64,000 bases of DNA from Gigaspora margarita (GCA_009809945.1 WTPW01000195.1:63317-127316), one strand, 5' to 3'. Counted from the first letter of the stretch, positions 22,418-34,568 are shown. The notes: a model not told the origin generated them from the sequence alone. Numbers and translations are program-made.

Positions 22418-24285
22418 ATGAAACCATTACTGAATGAATGTTACTACATAATATTTAATAACTTCTGGAATAATTATAAAAATTTGTTTTCATGTGCGCT
22501 TGTAAACCGTCAATGGTGTAGAAATATTATACCAATATTGTAGAGCAAACCGCAGCACTATTTTAAAGATAAAAGGCTTATAAAAATATTTCTTTTAATG
22601 TTAAATGCTGAAAAACAAGCTTTATTGATTCCTTTTAAAATTGTTCTTCCGAATCACCCAAAACCATTATTCAAATATACAAGTTATATTACATCTGTTA
22701 ACTGCTATTTGTCTGAGGGAGTTAGAAATTGGTATCGAAATGAAAGTCATTACATATTACAAGAGCTTGAATATGCTGTTGAAGGTTCATTGATTTGTAT
22801 GTTTCTACGAACTAGCAAGAATCTTAAGTTTTTAAGCCTTAATGTAATTATTTGTAATCAAATTATTTTTAAAAATCTTAATGGGAATACTGTCGTTATT
22901 TCAGTGGATTTATATAATATTAATAGTGGTTTTAAATATAAGGTGATAGATGGATTAGTAAAGTTTCTTAATAAAAATTCTACTTTGACTTCTTTAAATC
23001 TTAGATTAATTCAACTTGGGTATGAAGAAGTAAAAATACTATTAGAGGCCCTTTATGAAAACACAGTTCTAAATTCTTTAAATCTTGATGGTAATCAGAT
23101 TAGCACTAAAGGGGGAAAGATATTAGAAAATTTTCTTTGCAAAAATGCTACGTTGACTTCTTTAAGTCTTGCTAGTAATAATCTTAGATCTAGAGGAGGA
23201 ATTGCAATAGCTGAAGCACTTTGCAAAAATACCATGCTGTCTTCTTTGAATTTTGAATAGAATAACTTTGGATCGGAAGGAGAAAAAGCATTAGCAGATG
23301 CACTTTGCAAGAACATTGCATTAAAAGATTTAGAACTTTATGGTAATAATCTTGGACCAGAAGGTGAAAAGATATTAGTGACTGCGCTTTGTAAAAACGT
23401 ATTATTGACTTCATTGAATATTGATTGGAATAATCTTGGATCAGAAGGAGGAAAAGCATTAGCCAATGCACTTTACAAGAACACCACGTTGACTTCTCTG
23501 GATCTTCGCAGGAATAACATAGGATTAGAAGGAGAAAAAGCATTTTCTGATGCACTTTGTAAGAATACTACATTGACTTTCTTGAATCTTAGTAATAACG
23601 ATCTTTGATTAGGAGAAAAAGCATTAACAAAAGCACTTAGCAAGAATATTACGTTGACTTCTCTAAATCTAAGTGAGAATTATCTTGGACCAGAAAGAAG
23701 AAAAGCATTAGCGAATGCACTTTGCAAGAACATCACGTTGACTTCTTTGAACCTTGCTACAACAAATCTTGGATCAGAAGGAGGTAAAGCATTAGCAGAT
23801 GCACTCTGCAAGAACATTGTGCTGACTTCCTTAGATCTTAGTTATAATAATCTTGGATTAGAAGGAGGAAGGGCATTAGCTAATGCACTTTGTGAAAATA
23901 CTACGCTAACTTTTTTAAAGCTTGCTTTTAATAATCTTGAGTTAAAAGGAGGGAAAGCACTAGCAGATGCACTGTGCAAAAACATCACTCTGGAAGATTT
24001 AGATCTTCATAATAATAAGCTTGGGCCAGAAGTAGGAAAAGCATTAGCAGATGCACTTTGTAAGAACATCATGCTTACTTATTTGAATCTTAGTTGGAAT
24101 AAACTTGGAATAGAAGGTGTAAAAGCATTAGCAGTTTCACTTTGCAAGAACACAACATTGGTTTTTTGGATATTCAATTCAATGATATTGCTTTTGATTT
24201 AAAATTTAATATTCAAACTGCAATAGATACAACAAGCCTAACAAACTGTTCAGCACACAATATATATCAAACAATAAAATATTAA
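22418..24285 (+). pseudogene. F-box / RNI-type leucine-rich-repeat protein, broken
   Basis: One frame runs from ATG at 22418 almost to the end. The N-terminus has an F-box-like segment (FSCALVNRQWCRNIIPIL). A linker follows, with about 14 LRRs of 28 residues (consensus LCKNTTLTSLNLSxNNLG, then EGGKALADA) of the ribonuclease-inhibitor type. Such proteins usually serve as SCF ubiquitin-ligase substrate receptors; this role is inferred from the family. Three stops interrupt the frame: TAG 22541 (a Trp is expected after IL), TAG 23258 (Trp in sister repeats) and TGA 23606. Near 24165-24172 one T seems lost; in the shifted frame the protein would continue (DIQFNDIAF) to TAA at 24283. No intron explains the stops. 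The array's 84-bp nucleotide repetition also creates spurious minus-strand frames (23095-23555). It could be a recently dead paralogue of a large family. Confidence 0.85.
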
Positions 24286-24689
24286 TAACAAATTATAATA
24301 AACCATTTTTATAAATGAAATTAAATTTAAAATATATAAACCAAAATAAATGTAAACAAACATGAAATAAAAGGAAACATGTGTTAAATCTAAATCTAAA
24401 AGTGCATTTATAGAGGTCAAGTATAAATTAGACCAGAATTTGAGTGTACATTTAGAGAGTGTGCAATTATAGAGGGTGCACTTAGAGAGGTCTGTTTGTA
24501 TTTAGATATTTAATCATTTTATTTACTTAATTCTATTATTTGTTACTTTTATATTATATAATAAAAAGGGATAAGGAGAAGTAACTTAACACGAGAATGA
24601 TGGTACCGAAAGGGGTCAGGCTAGGAATTTAAGCCTAATGCGGTTATTATAGATGGAAGAAAGGAGTTCCAAATAGTATTAGAAATGCA

Positions 24690-24790
24690 AATAATAAATA
24701 ATTCATAATTAGTTATAAAGTTTATTTCATGTTCACTTGTAGACCATCTCAGATATAGAATTATTATAGCAATACTAGTATTAAGACAGA
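24690..24790 (+). pseudogene. Second F-box remnant
   Basis: The translation FISCSLVDHLRYRIIIAIL parallels FSCALVNRQWCRNIIPIL of the gene just upstream, position by position. No start or continuation is preserved. It suggests a former tandem F-box/LRR paralogue. Confidence 0.4.
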
Positions 24791-24849
24791 AAACTACCAG
24801 TGCACCTGCTTTTTCTTCTATTGAACAATATAGTTGAGTTTGTGTATAG

Positions 24850-25090
24850 TTGAATTATCATGATTTCTATCATAAGTTATTGCAAAAGTTCTCTTGCAAA
24901 ACTTGCTTGATATTCTAGTATATGGTTAAGGCTAAGTTAGTTTCATCAGAATTATCACAAACTTTATCATGAGTTACTGAAATAATTCTTTTACAAAACT
25001 TACTTGCTTTTCCAATAATATATAGTATGTTATTAAATTCTATCATGAGTTATTGTAAAACATTTTGTTATAGAACTTATTATTACTCTT
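24850..25090. repeat. ~115-bp direct repeat, three diverged copies
   Basis: Variants of TCTATCATRAGTTATTGCAAAA followed by TTGCAAAACTTGCTT recur three times. Origin unknown. From 24286 to 24600 there is no gene either; 24450-24510 contains AGAGAGGTCTGTTTGTA-like sequence resembling the transposon ends of the 464-bp repeat. Confidence 0.45.
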
Positions 25091-25374
25091 TTCAATTTAA
25101 TTTGATTTGATCAATTGATATTTTTTTTTTAGGTCCGTAAGTCTTGCAGTTACAATATACTATCAGTCCTCCCCAAACCGATCCTGTCAAAGCTGATAAC
25201 CTACCATAATTGATTAAAAATTGATTTACCAGACCTGTTCCTTAATTCATACCTGATAACCTACTATTTCTGATATCTGATAGTCCAAACATAAGTTCCC
25301 GATCCATTATATGTGGCCATATGGTTAACGACCAATCAGAATCATGAATTTAATAATGTATAAAAAGATCGATT

Positions 25375-25770
25375 AATAATGATTTTTATAAAATTCGTCA
25401 ATTTTCTCAAAATTTGATAGACGATTTCTACCTAACTACTCATTCAAATCATCTTAAGTTTTTACTCTAGATATTACATATATTCATTTATAACATATAA
25501 AAATTTTAGCTAATTTGGATTGATGTTTCTTGAGAAGCCGCTTGTATACGATAGACAATTTTTTAAAAAAATTAACCATCATATACAAGCAATTTCTCAA
25601 GAACTAACAATCCTAATTAGCTGAACTTTTAGTATGCCATAAATGAATATACCCTATACATTATCTACAGTATAAATTTGAGCTAGTTTGAATTAGTAGT
25701 TATCGAGAAAACTTCTGTCAAAGTTTGAGAAAATTTGACGAATTTTATAAAAATCATTAGTACTGGTTCT
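25375..25770. repeat. Foldback repeat, ~190-bp arms
   Basis: The arm at 25375-25560 (AATTCGTCAATTTTCTCAAA, CTTGAGAAGC) pairs with 25575-25770 (ATTTCTCAAGAA, TTTGACGAATTTTAT). The centre is AATTTTTTAAAAAAATT at about 25567. Non-coding. Confidence 0.7.
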
Positions 25771-26029
25771 GTAATTTGATTGGTAGATTAACAATAATCT
25801 TGTCATGTGATTTTTCCAAATTCTAAAGCTGATACAAAACCTGTCTACCATGCATAATGGTTTGGAAAGGCTGATAGTATTAAAATATGTAAAAAAATAT
25901 ATAAAATGTATACTTACTATGTTTTTGAACATTTTGAAGCATGAAAAATGCATTTTGTGTTTTAGAAAATACAGAAAATACAGTGTGTTTGTCTGTTCAA
26001 AAACACAGAAAGTATATATTTTACATAGT

Positions 26030-26320
26030 GTTCTGCAGACCCAATCCAAGATCCAGATCCAATCCAGATCTGTACTTATCAGATCTAAAAAATCAAGGAT
26101 CTGGATTCGGTCTGTCAGATTTGGATCCATATAAAGTCCCAAAAAGATCCAAAAAGATCTGATCCTTTATATGTAAAGAGTTTTTCAGATCTGGTCAGGA
26201 TCTGGATCAGTATATTTAAACACTAATTCGAATCTATACTTGGACCTAATTTGAAATTTTGGATCAGATTCAGATGTTTAAAAATATTCATCCAATCCGA
26301 TCCGTGCGGAATACTAATTT
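26030..26320. repeat. GATCTGGATC-rich repeat
   Basis: Many overlapping GATCCAGATC, AGATCTGGAT and GATCAGATTC words in both orientations. This gives overlapping open frames on both strands (25693-26162) that are composition artefacts. Probably subterminal repeats of a DNA transposon. Confidence 0.5.
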
Positions 26321-26388
26321 TACATGTTTAGCTTCTATAATTTTTAAAAATATTTTTTATAGGAAAAAGATAAGAGTTTTTTTTAGAA

Positions 26389-29300
26389 AATTGCTATTTG
26401 CACTATGGATTTTTGTTATTTACACCATAGTACATGTAGATCATCTTGATTTTGTCACTTAAATATTTACTTTTAAAAAATTTTTAAATTATCTCTATGA
26501 GTTCTTGATCAAAATTAATAAAAATTTTTGTATTTGAATTCTATGGATTCATAGAATTAAAATAAAAAATTTTCATCAAATTTGGTCAAGAACTTGTAAA
26601 GATATTTTTGATGAAATTTTCTGTAAACAACTTTAATACAGCTTCTTTATAATATTGCTTTTTCAAAAAATGCAAAATCTGATAATAATTTATAACATAT
26701 TCTGTTATGCTAATCTAAAATATCTACTAATCAAACTTGTAGTGCATATTTGACTTGTAGAATTTTAATTTTATAGAAAAATATTAGAGCTCATAGAGAT
26801 ATTAATGTTTTTGTAAATTTGGCTAGATAACATTTTTGCAAAATTTTTTTTGAATTTGACTGTTTCTGGATGTATTTTCTTTAAATGAAACCTCAAAGAT
26901 GCTACTAAGTAAGTAGATTTTTTAGGTATTCAAGAGTCTACTATAAAAATTTCAACCTAAATAGATCAATACTGATAGAGATTTTTAGATTTTTGTTTTA
27001 TAACTAGATTCAGGTTTTTTTTGTAAACAATTTTGGCATGTGATATATGTTTTTAAAATAGAAAAAATCTTTTATCAAAGATATCTCTATGAGTTCTTGA
27101 GCAAATTTGATAAAATTTTTTATTTTAATTCTACAAATATATAAAATTCAAATAAAAATTTTTATTGAATTTAGTCAAGAACTCGTAGAGATATCTTTGA
27201 TGAAAGATTCTTCTATTTCTTAAAATATATATTACAAAGAAGTTGTGCTAAATGAAAAAAGCTATTAAGGAATGAATATTTAACCAAATAACTTAAAATT
27301 TTAGAAAGCAAAAGTTTAAGTATTTCCTATTGATTTTGTTAGTTCACAATAACTTGTTTTATTAGAACTTGTAAAAATTAAGGTAAGTACTATGATTTTT
27401 TTATCCTTTTTATTACAAAAAATTCAAATCCAGAAGTAAAATAAAAAATCTATAATCTCCATCAATATTGATTCATAGAGTTAAAATTTTTATAGTAGAC
27501 TTTCAAATTCATAAAGAATTTATTTACTTAATAACATTTTTGAGCTTTCATTTAAAGAAAATCCTTCTAAAAGCAGTCAAAGTTAAATAAAAATTCTGTG
27601 AAAACATTATGTATCTAAATTTACAAAAACATCAATATCTCTACAAGTATCTAATATTTTTTTTATAAAAATTGAAATTCTACAAGTTGAAGATATGCAC
27701 TGCAAGTTTGATTAACAAAGTTTTTTAGGTTAGCATAACAGAATATTTTGTAACTTATCATCAAATTGTAGGATATTTTAAAAAAACAAAAAACATATAT
27801 TACAAAAAATCTGTATTGTAATTGTTTACAGAAGCTTTTATCAAAGAAATCTCCATGAGTTTTTGACCAAATTCAATGAAATTTTTTTATTTGAATTCTA
27901 TTTATTTGTAGAATTAAAATAAAAAAATTTTTATCAAATTTGGTCAAGAACTCATAGAGATATCTTTGATAAAATTTTTTTATTTCCAAAAATATATATT
28001 ATATGCCAAAATTGTTAACCTAAATCCAGTTGCGAAATAAAAAATCTAAATATCTAATAAAATTTTTATAAAAGACTCTTGAATACCTAAGAAATCTACT
28101 TATTTAGTAACATTTTCAAGGTTTCATTTAAAGAAAATCCTTCTAGAAGTAGTCAAATTCAAGAGAAAATTTTGCAAAAATGTTATGCATTCGAATTTAC
28201 AAAACATCAATATCTCTATAAGTTTCTAATATTTTTCTATAAAAATTAAGATTCTACAAGTTTAAGATATACACTACAAGTTTGATTAGAAATTTTTAAT
28301 TTAGCATAACAGAATATTTTGTAAATCATTATTGAATTGTGAGTTATTTTTAAAAAGCAAAAAAATATATTACTAAGAAGCTGTATTGAAATTGTTTACA
28401 GGAACTTTCATCAAAGATATCTTTACAGGTTCTTGACTAAATTTGATGAAAATTTTTTTATTTTAATTCTATGAATCCATAGAATTCAAATAAAAAAAAT
28501 TATTAAATTTGATTAAGAACCCATGGAAATAATATTAATAAAAGTTTTTAAAAGTTAAAATATTTAAGTGACAAAATTGAGATGATCTATATGTACTATG
28601 GTTAGTGATATGCCATATAGTACTATACTTATAGTACTGTACATACTGTACTTATTCTATGCTAAAATTTTTGCCAATCATTTATTAAAAGGGATCATTA
28701 GGAATATAAATATGCCAATTGACCAATTTATAGTACTTCTGAAGAAGCTTTCTTGTTAGATAAATTAAACATATATATATTAAACAAATATTAAAAAAAA
28801 TTAAAATATAGATACTAATTTAACTTTATTATATAATCTTAATTTTGTATATAAGCACTGTATGTACTGTATACTAAAAAAATTTGGGTATCATTTTAAT
28901 AATTACACATTACTAGCTGCATACTTTAAAATGATAAAGACTAATCACTAGATCACAAGAATTTTGCCTATAAAAATTGTATGTACAAAGTTTTTTCTTG
29001 GATAAATACATTATATAATTATTTATATTATTAATTTTTTTTTGCTCCTTTCTTTTGTAAGAGGAATATAATAGTACTACTAAATTAAATTTATCTGATA
29101 TAATTAGCAACTCAACTAAAATCTCTGGACTAAATTTAACTTGAAGTCAATTTGTTATCCCTTAAACCATCTAGCATACAAATTTATATACTAAAATGAT
29201 TTTTGACCTGTATTTGTTCATTTACTCCAAATTTTATTAAGCTACACCCCTATTTTCTAAGCTAAAATAAAAGCATGCTATATTCTAATTACTATATAAT

Positions 29301-30098
29301 TCTTATTTCATAAAATTTTTTTTATTAATACTCCAAAAATTGGTTATTTGGTATCAACTGTAATAGGACTTTGTGCCCAAATTTAATACTAAAAAGTTAC
29401 TTTTACATGATACTTATAAAGATTTTTTATAATCATTATGCAGAGGTCCCTTTTATATTATAACTTTAAAGTTGATCAAAAATTTTCATGACCAACTTTA
29501 TATAATTAATTCTTGAGGCGATGTTAAAGAGATATGATGACTCAAATATATAGGTAAAATGATACATTTTTTAGCTATTGTGTAAATTTATACCTTCAAA
29601 TTAGGTTATATAGAGTATTTCATACTGTAGCTGCAAATGTGCATATAACTTGTGTCTTAAAGAATCACCACAACCAATTAGAATAAAAGTTTTATAAAAA
29701 AAATTCTTCAGCTCAATTTTCTTCAAATTATTTTAGCGTATAAATTTGTATACTAAACCTGAAGGTTTAAGGGATAATAGATTTACTATAGTTTGTTCAT
29801 TTTATATGTTTGTTTCATTTGACTCCTCTTCTAAGAGTCCTGAAAAGTGATGTTAACCAAGTAATTAACTTCAAATAATCTAAATATTTATTTATTTAAA
29901 TAGAATTAAATATTATATTAATTGTAATATAGACTAATATTAAAAAAAATTTAAAATATAACCACTAAAGCAACTTTACTATATAAGTTCTATATGTACT
30001 ATATGTACTGTACACTAAAAAAATTTGAATATCATATAAATGGCACATTACTAACTATGGTGCAAATAGCAAAAATCTATAGTGCAAATAGCAATTCC
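26389..30098. mobile_element. 3.7-kb TIR element with nested palindromes
   Basis: The left end AATTGCTATTTGCACTATGG plus CACCATAGTACATG is matched in reverse by the right end (CTATGGTGCAAATAGC, CTATAGTGCAAATAGCAATT). The left half (about 26425-28602) is itself a palindrome centred near 27512 with sub-palindromes near 27140 and 27905. The right half contains an inverted-repeat insert with TTATCCCTTAAACC at 29153 and GGTTTAAGGGATAA ending near 29771. No transposase frame. Several arms share words with the palindrome at 10.7-12.1 kb. Confidence 0.7.
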
Positions 30099-30173
30099 CT
30101 TTTTTTATTATGTTATTATTTTGAAGTAAACATGAAACCTTTTCCAACTTAATTAAATTTTAAAGGTCTTATA

Positions 30174-30483
30174 TACTGTATATTCCCAAAAATAAGCTAC
30201 TCCGAAAATAAGCTACCCCCCCTGTTTTTTTTCAAAAATCTCAAAAACGCGTTAGCAGTTGCTACATATAAAACTTTTTTTATACTAAGTAAACTTCAAA
30301 AGTTCGATTAAGTAAAGTTGTTCAGCGCATCAAAATACACCTATAGTAAAAATTTGGTGTCATTTAGACAACCTTTTATTAGTACGTTTTTCAATTTTTT
30401 TAAAAACGTTTATATGCTAAAAATAAGCTACCCCTGTAATTTTTGGCCCAAAAAAGGTAGCTTATTTTCGGGAATATATGGTA
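30174..30483. mobile_element. TA-flanked MITE (AATAAGCTACCCC)
   Basis: Ends TACTGTATATTCCCAAAAAT and its partner TTTTCGGGAATATATGGTA, with TA at 30172-30173 and 30484-30485. AATAAGCTACYCC is present as paired copies at each end. Tc1/mariner-type non-autonomous element. The 68-aa frame at 30318 is not a gene. Confidence 0.8.
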
Positions 30484-30818
30484 TATTTTATTTTGCCAGA
30501 AAGTTTACCCTCTATTTTGAGTAAGTTTGCTTTAATTTAACATATTTGTTCTTTTCTATGTGTATATGTTCTAATTTGAATGTGTATGCTTATATAATTG
30601 TATATACACAATATATTGAGCATATATGCTCTTGTATGGGTTAAGTCACAAGCCACCTTCAATTTCTTTTCTGTATAACTGATTAATATTTCATTAAGAG
30701 AAAATTAAAAATATATATAACTTGTCAAATAGAAGGGGTACAGCTATTAAAAATATAATAGGTATGAAAGCTACTAGTTAAATTTATTGTTACAATATTT
30801 AATTATAGAAAAAATGTG

Positions 30819-31141
30819 TTTGTCACTGGCGGTGACTGTCACCAGAACACAATTGACCAATTAGATTGTGCAACATTATGATCAAAACAAAACAAAGCAT
30901 TGAAACTTACTATCGTTAGGGTCAGGGTTAGAGCCATAGTTAGGGTTGGGTAAAGTTTAGTATATAATAAAATTTTGCAAGGAATTTTTTTTTGCATAAA
31001 AAAAAGTAGGTTCATAGACAAAATTTTAAGTTAGAAGCGATTTTTCAAAAAAATCAAAGTTTTTGCATTTTTCACATTACACATGATCCTTTGATCTAAT
31101 TGGTCGATCACACTCCAGTGACTGTCACTGCTGGTGACAAA
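30819..31141. mobile_element. MITE with GTCACTGGCGGTGAC ends and telomere-like core
   Basis: Left TTTGTCACTGGCGGTGACTG and right CAGTGACTGTCACTGCTGGTGACAAA are inverted, followed inward on both arms by GACCAATTAGAT. The interior holds GTTAGGGTCAGGGTTAG and GTTAGGGTTGGG. Target duplication not clear. Same general type as 35488-35779. Confidence 0.65.
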
Positions 31142-31215
31142 TAGATTCACTCTTAATTATATTATATACATAAATCTAATAAAGAAAAATGAATTTTGAT
31201 TATCTGGTATTTATT

Positions 31216-31710
31216 GTCGGGGATGATGCTGAAATCAGATGATGCTGAATTCCACGTGATCGCTGTATCATCAGGATTTCCTAAAATTTCCAAAAATAGT
31301 GTAAACAATCGATCTACACTACATAATCAAAACAATCGAATAGGGTCGGTTAGAGTAGGATTAATTCAATACTGCATAAATCGCATCTTGATATTTATTT
31401 TTAAAAGACCTTCTAACTGTATCAAAACGGTGACCCTAACTCTAACTCTAAACACGAGGCAAATTTTTTTTTATAGACGCTTTTTGCCTCATGGCTAGGG
31501 TTAGGGGTAGGGTCACCTTTTGATACAGTTAGAAGGTCTTTTATATCTGTATATATAGATATCAAGAATGCATATAGGCATATCGTCCAGTTATAGCATT
31601 CGATGTAGTGTAGATCGATTGTTTACACGATTTTTGGAAATTTTAGGAAATCCGATGATATGAAGATCAAGTGGATTTCAGCATCATCTGATTTCAGCAT
31701 CATCCCCGAC
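31216..31710. mobile_element. 495-bp foldback MITE with GTCGGGGATGATGCTG ends
   Basis: Near-perfect inverted arms start GTCGGGGATGATGCTGAAAT and end with the complement. Flanks ATTTATT at 31209-31215 and 31711-31717. Centre near 31470 with telomere-like words (CCCTAACTCTAACTC / GGGTTAGGGGTAGGG) facing each other. The 100-aa plus frame at 31196 is produced by the arm. Confidence 0.8.
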
Positions 31711-31843
31711 ATTTATTATCTAAGTATTAAAATTTCTATTTCACAGTAATCTGACAATTTGTATAAAACTTCAGATAATCAAGTCCGTGTATTAGAATTT
31801 ATATACATCAAACAACTGTGAGCTGAACAGAAAAGTATAACTA

Positions 31844-32473
31844 TGATAATATTTTATGATACTCCTGTATTTTGTAGTGCTAGAGTTCAACAAATATCAT
31901 ATATTATGATAATGTTACTGATTGTAGAATATGATCTAATATAAACAATTGAATTAAATAAATAAATTCAATCTTGCAGATCAAACAGGACCCTGGACAT
32001 CTAGTATAGAGGTCATACTTGTAATTTTTCAGCAAAAAATCTAAAATTTGAGAAGCAAAAAACAGGTTTTGGCAATTATCTTGGCATCTAGTAGTTCAAT
32101 TTGAATGAACTTTTTTTAAAAATGAAGCTCTCAGTGAGGTGCATCTAACAAAAAAAATTTATTCAATTTTGATCACTGGATTAGAAGTTATTAAAGTAAA
32201 TAGCTTTTGTTATTTTTAGCAAATTAGGTCAAAATTGGCCAAAATCCAGTTATAATCTATATGAGAGATGTCTGGGGTCCTGATCAAACACACACTTCGA
32301 TTTCTTAAGTAAAAACTTGTGCCTAGTAATAGTATCTTAGTACCTTGAGTAGGAAAGGTCATAAAAAGTTGTTTTTAAGAAGAGAACAGTATTTGAGCAA
32401 GAAATGTAGCAGTGTATAAAGCAAGTGCAAGACTAAACAAACCTTGAGCAGAATAGAGTATATAACACTATAT
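31844..32473 (+). repeat. Left LTR-like direct repeat
   Basis: From TGATAATATTTTATGATACT to CACTATATA, it matches 34569-35399 once the insertions in each are removed. Shared blocks include CCTGTATTTTGTAGTGC, ACACTTCGATTTCTTAAGTA and GAGCAAGAAATGTAGCAGTG. It is interrupted by a hAT MITE. Orientation follows the gag remnant downstream. Confidence 0.7.
31987..32281. mobile_element. 295-bp hAT MITE (AGGACCC family)
   Basis: Ends AGGACCC and GGGTCCT with identical 8-bp flanks GATCAAAC at 31979-31986 and 32282-32289. The related right LTR (GATCGAACACAC) gives the empty site. This short intact copy is the reference for the split copy at 48654-53523. Confidence 0.9.
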
Positions 32474-32599
32474 ATTCATTAATGCCATGACAAGAAGACC
32501 ATAAATAAAGGCAGTTAACTCTCACAAAACAAAGCTGAAAAGACAGTAACTTTTACAAGTAAAGCTATTAATAAAGCTAAAATCAGTATTAAAAATAGA

Positions 32600-32918
32600 A
32601 ATGATGTATTATGATAATGAAGACATAGTTGATCGAATGATGCAGATATTAGAGATTAAACAAGGTAACAAAGAAAGTGTAGAGGAGTTTACTAAACATT
32701 ATGATAGTTGTGTAAAGTTGTAGAATGGTGAACTTCCAGAAGAAGAGAGGATTTTGGTACACTGTTGGCTTAAAAAGACAATACCTTTATGAGGTTGAAT
32801 CTCTTTTATCTGAGACCTATAATCAAGCTAAACAATTGGCATTGATAGTGGAAGCACAAATGAAAGGTATGATAAATGAAGTAAAGAATGTAGTTAGTAA
32901 TAGGAATATTAATCACTG
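32600..32918 (+). pseudogene. gag-like remnant of the LTR element
   Basis: Plus-strand reading gives ILEIKQGNKESVEEFTKHYD, then a stop, then NGELPEEERILVHCWLKKT. After a frameshift comes EVESLLSETYNQAKQLALIV. The pattern of a retroelement gag (retrotransposon capsid) domain is recognisable, but which LTR superfamily is unclear. It ends at the MITE at 32921. No protease, reverse transcriptase or integrase follows before the right LTR. Confidence 0.6.
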
Positions 32919-32920
32919 TA

Positions 32921-33126
32921 AAGTTCTGAATATAAGAAACCTCTAAGCCACCCATTTTGGCTGAATTTTTTAAAGGGTTGTTTAAATTCAGTAACTTTTA
33001 AATACTCAATTCTATTGGCCTATCTTAATAAAATTTATTCTGTATTTAACAATTTTAAAGGGGTTGCTTATTTTATTTTCCTAGAATTTTGGCCTCAAAA
33101 TGTGGGGGTTGCTTATATTCAGACTT
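32921..33126. mobile_element. TA-flanked MITE (CTGAATATAAG ends)
   Basis: Arms AAGTTCTGAATATAAGAAAC and TTGCTTATATTCAGACTT are inverted, with TA at 32919-32920 and 33127-33128. GGGTTGTTTAAATTC / GGGGTTGCTTA are internal variants. Confidence 0.7.
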
Positions 33127-33173
33127 TATAGTAATCAAGCAAATCAGAAATAAATCAAATCAAGGACTTTCTG

Positions 33174-34055
33174 GTGATAAACAGTATGACAATTAATGAC
33201 CATCCTGATATTTGTGTCAAAAAAGATAAGACAAGGCTTTCATTCATTATCAAAACAGCAGATATAGAAAGTTATATCAAAATATATAATGATGGTTATA
33301 AAACCATTAGTGATTGTTGTCCAAATAGGATTGATGTCAAAATCAATGAATCTGATGAGATGAAATCTTGTAAAGTTGGTGTTGATTTTAAAAAATATGA
33401 ATGTAAAGCATTCATGTATTATCATAAATCTGACGAAATGGGAATTTCAGACAAAATCAATGACCTTGAACATAGTGATCAAGATAGAATTAGAGTCAAA
33501 AAGAACGAGTCTGAAATGTTTGAATGTGGTGTAAAAGATGACGATGTTAGTAAAAATGTAGAAGATGTTGGTGCTGCATTAGATCATTGTAACAAAGCAG
33601 GCATTGACAAAGATAAAAGTATGGCTTTTGAATGGTATATGAAATTAATAGTGCTGGGTAATAGTGATGGAAATGAAAATAATAAACATAAGACATTTGT
33701 TAATTATCAAAAACCTGCTGAATTGGACAATAATGAAGAATCATATATTGTTAAGACACTGTTATCAAAATGAAATAGGAGTTAAAACAAATGAATATAT
33801 AGCATTCATTTATCTTCAAAAATCTGCTGAAGGTGTAGTGATGGATAAAAGAGTATTTGCATGGATTTGAAACTTGCTAAAGTGAAAAGCCTTGATGGGC
33901 GAGATGACATTGGATGGTGTTATCAATATGGAATAGGCATTAAAAGAAAAAATAAAAAAGGTAAATGGTTTGTAAAAGATGAAGAAAACAACGGTAAGGG
34001 TGTGGATCAAGGCATTGGTGAAGAATATTGTAATAATTATTGTTATAAAAACTGA
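33174..34055 (+). pseudogene. Sel1-like repeat protein remnant
   Basis: The first frame (33174-33773, 199 aa) ends in a Sel1-like unit (GIDKDKSMAFEWYMK and LGNSDGNENN). Further units appear after frameshifts: YQNEIGVKTNEYIAFIYLQ with KSAEG near 33765-33840, and DDIGWCYQYGIGIKRK near 33900-33960. Sel1 units (about 36-38 residues, with AxxxLGxxYxxG and AxxWxxKAA motifs) are protein-interaction solenoids, and in these fungi they often accompany kinase domains. No kinase is seen here. The N-terminal 130 residues are low in recognisable motifs and rich in Asp/Lys. It lies between LTR-like repeats, after a gag remnant. Could be a captured gene or a pre-existing pseudogene. Confidence 0.6.
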
Positions 34056-34568
34056 ATTGGAGCAGCAAGTAATAGAAGATCAGGCAAAGGTAAAAACAGG
34101 ATCAAATTAATGAATGAACGAAGTCCAGAAATAAGAAATTGTGTAATGAAGATGAATGTTATGATGATAGTCTTGTGAAGTTACCTAATTCAGAGCAATG
34201 AATTAAAGCTGATGGTTGTATAATTTGATCGAGAAGGTGTTTGTTTTGTGATCTCAGAGATAGATGTCAACATGATATGAATCGTGATGCTGAATTAGTG
34301 ATCGAAAGGAGTTTGAACATTAGTGTTGTATATAATAATCGTGTAATGGTAGTAATAAGAATTAAATGGATGTTGTGGTATGATGTTGTGAAGGAAATTA
34401 GATTTCGTTGTAGGATTTTTGTATGTAATAATTTAGGAGATAGAGGTAGATGGATAATGGTCTCTAGATAGAGAATATAGAATTACTGTTATGTTTTGAG
34501 GATATAGAAAAGGGAATATATTAATGGTAGTAACTTTGGGGACGAAGTACTAGGGGATCTAGCTCATG
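34056..34568. other. Degenerate continuation without identified gene
   Basis: GA-rich plus-strand sequence similar in composition to the Sel1 remnant. The 76-aa frame at 34241 (MFCDLRDRCQHDMNRDAELV) is unrecognised. Possibly further decayed Sel1 coding sequence. Confidence 0.3.

Noticed and set aside
23095-23555. Minus-strand open frames of 73 and 121 aa
   Set aside because: They are antisense shadows of the 84-bp LRR repeat; the plus strand carries the recognisable protein.
22418-24285. Alternative genetic code (TAG or TGA read as Trp)
   Set aside because: The intact lipase uses TGG for Trp, and all three stop codons interrupt the pseudogenes, so ordinary stops are the simpler reading.
25693-26162. 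Overlapping frames on both strands (149, 94 and 73 aa)
   Set aside because: Produced by palindromic arms and GATC-rich repeats; no family resemblance.
30900-30960. True telomere or chromosome end
   Set aside because: Telomere-like words are short, imperfect and enclosed by inverted repeats, with ordinary sequence on both sides.
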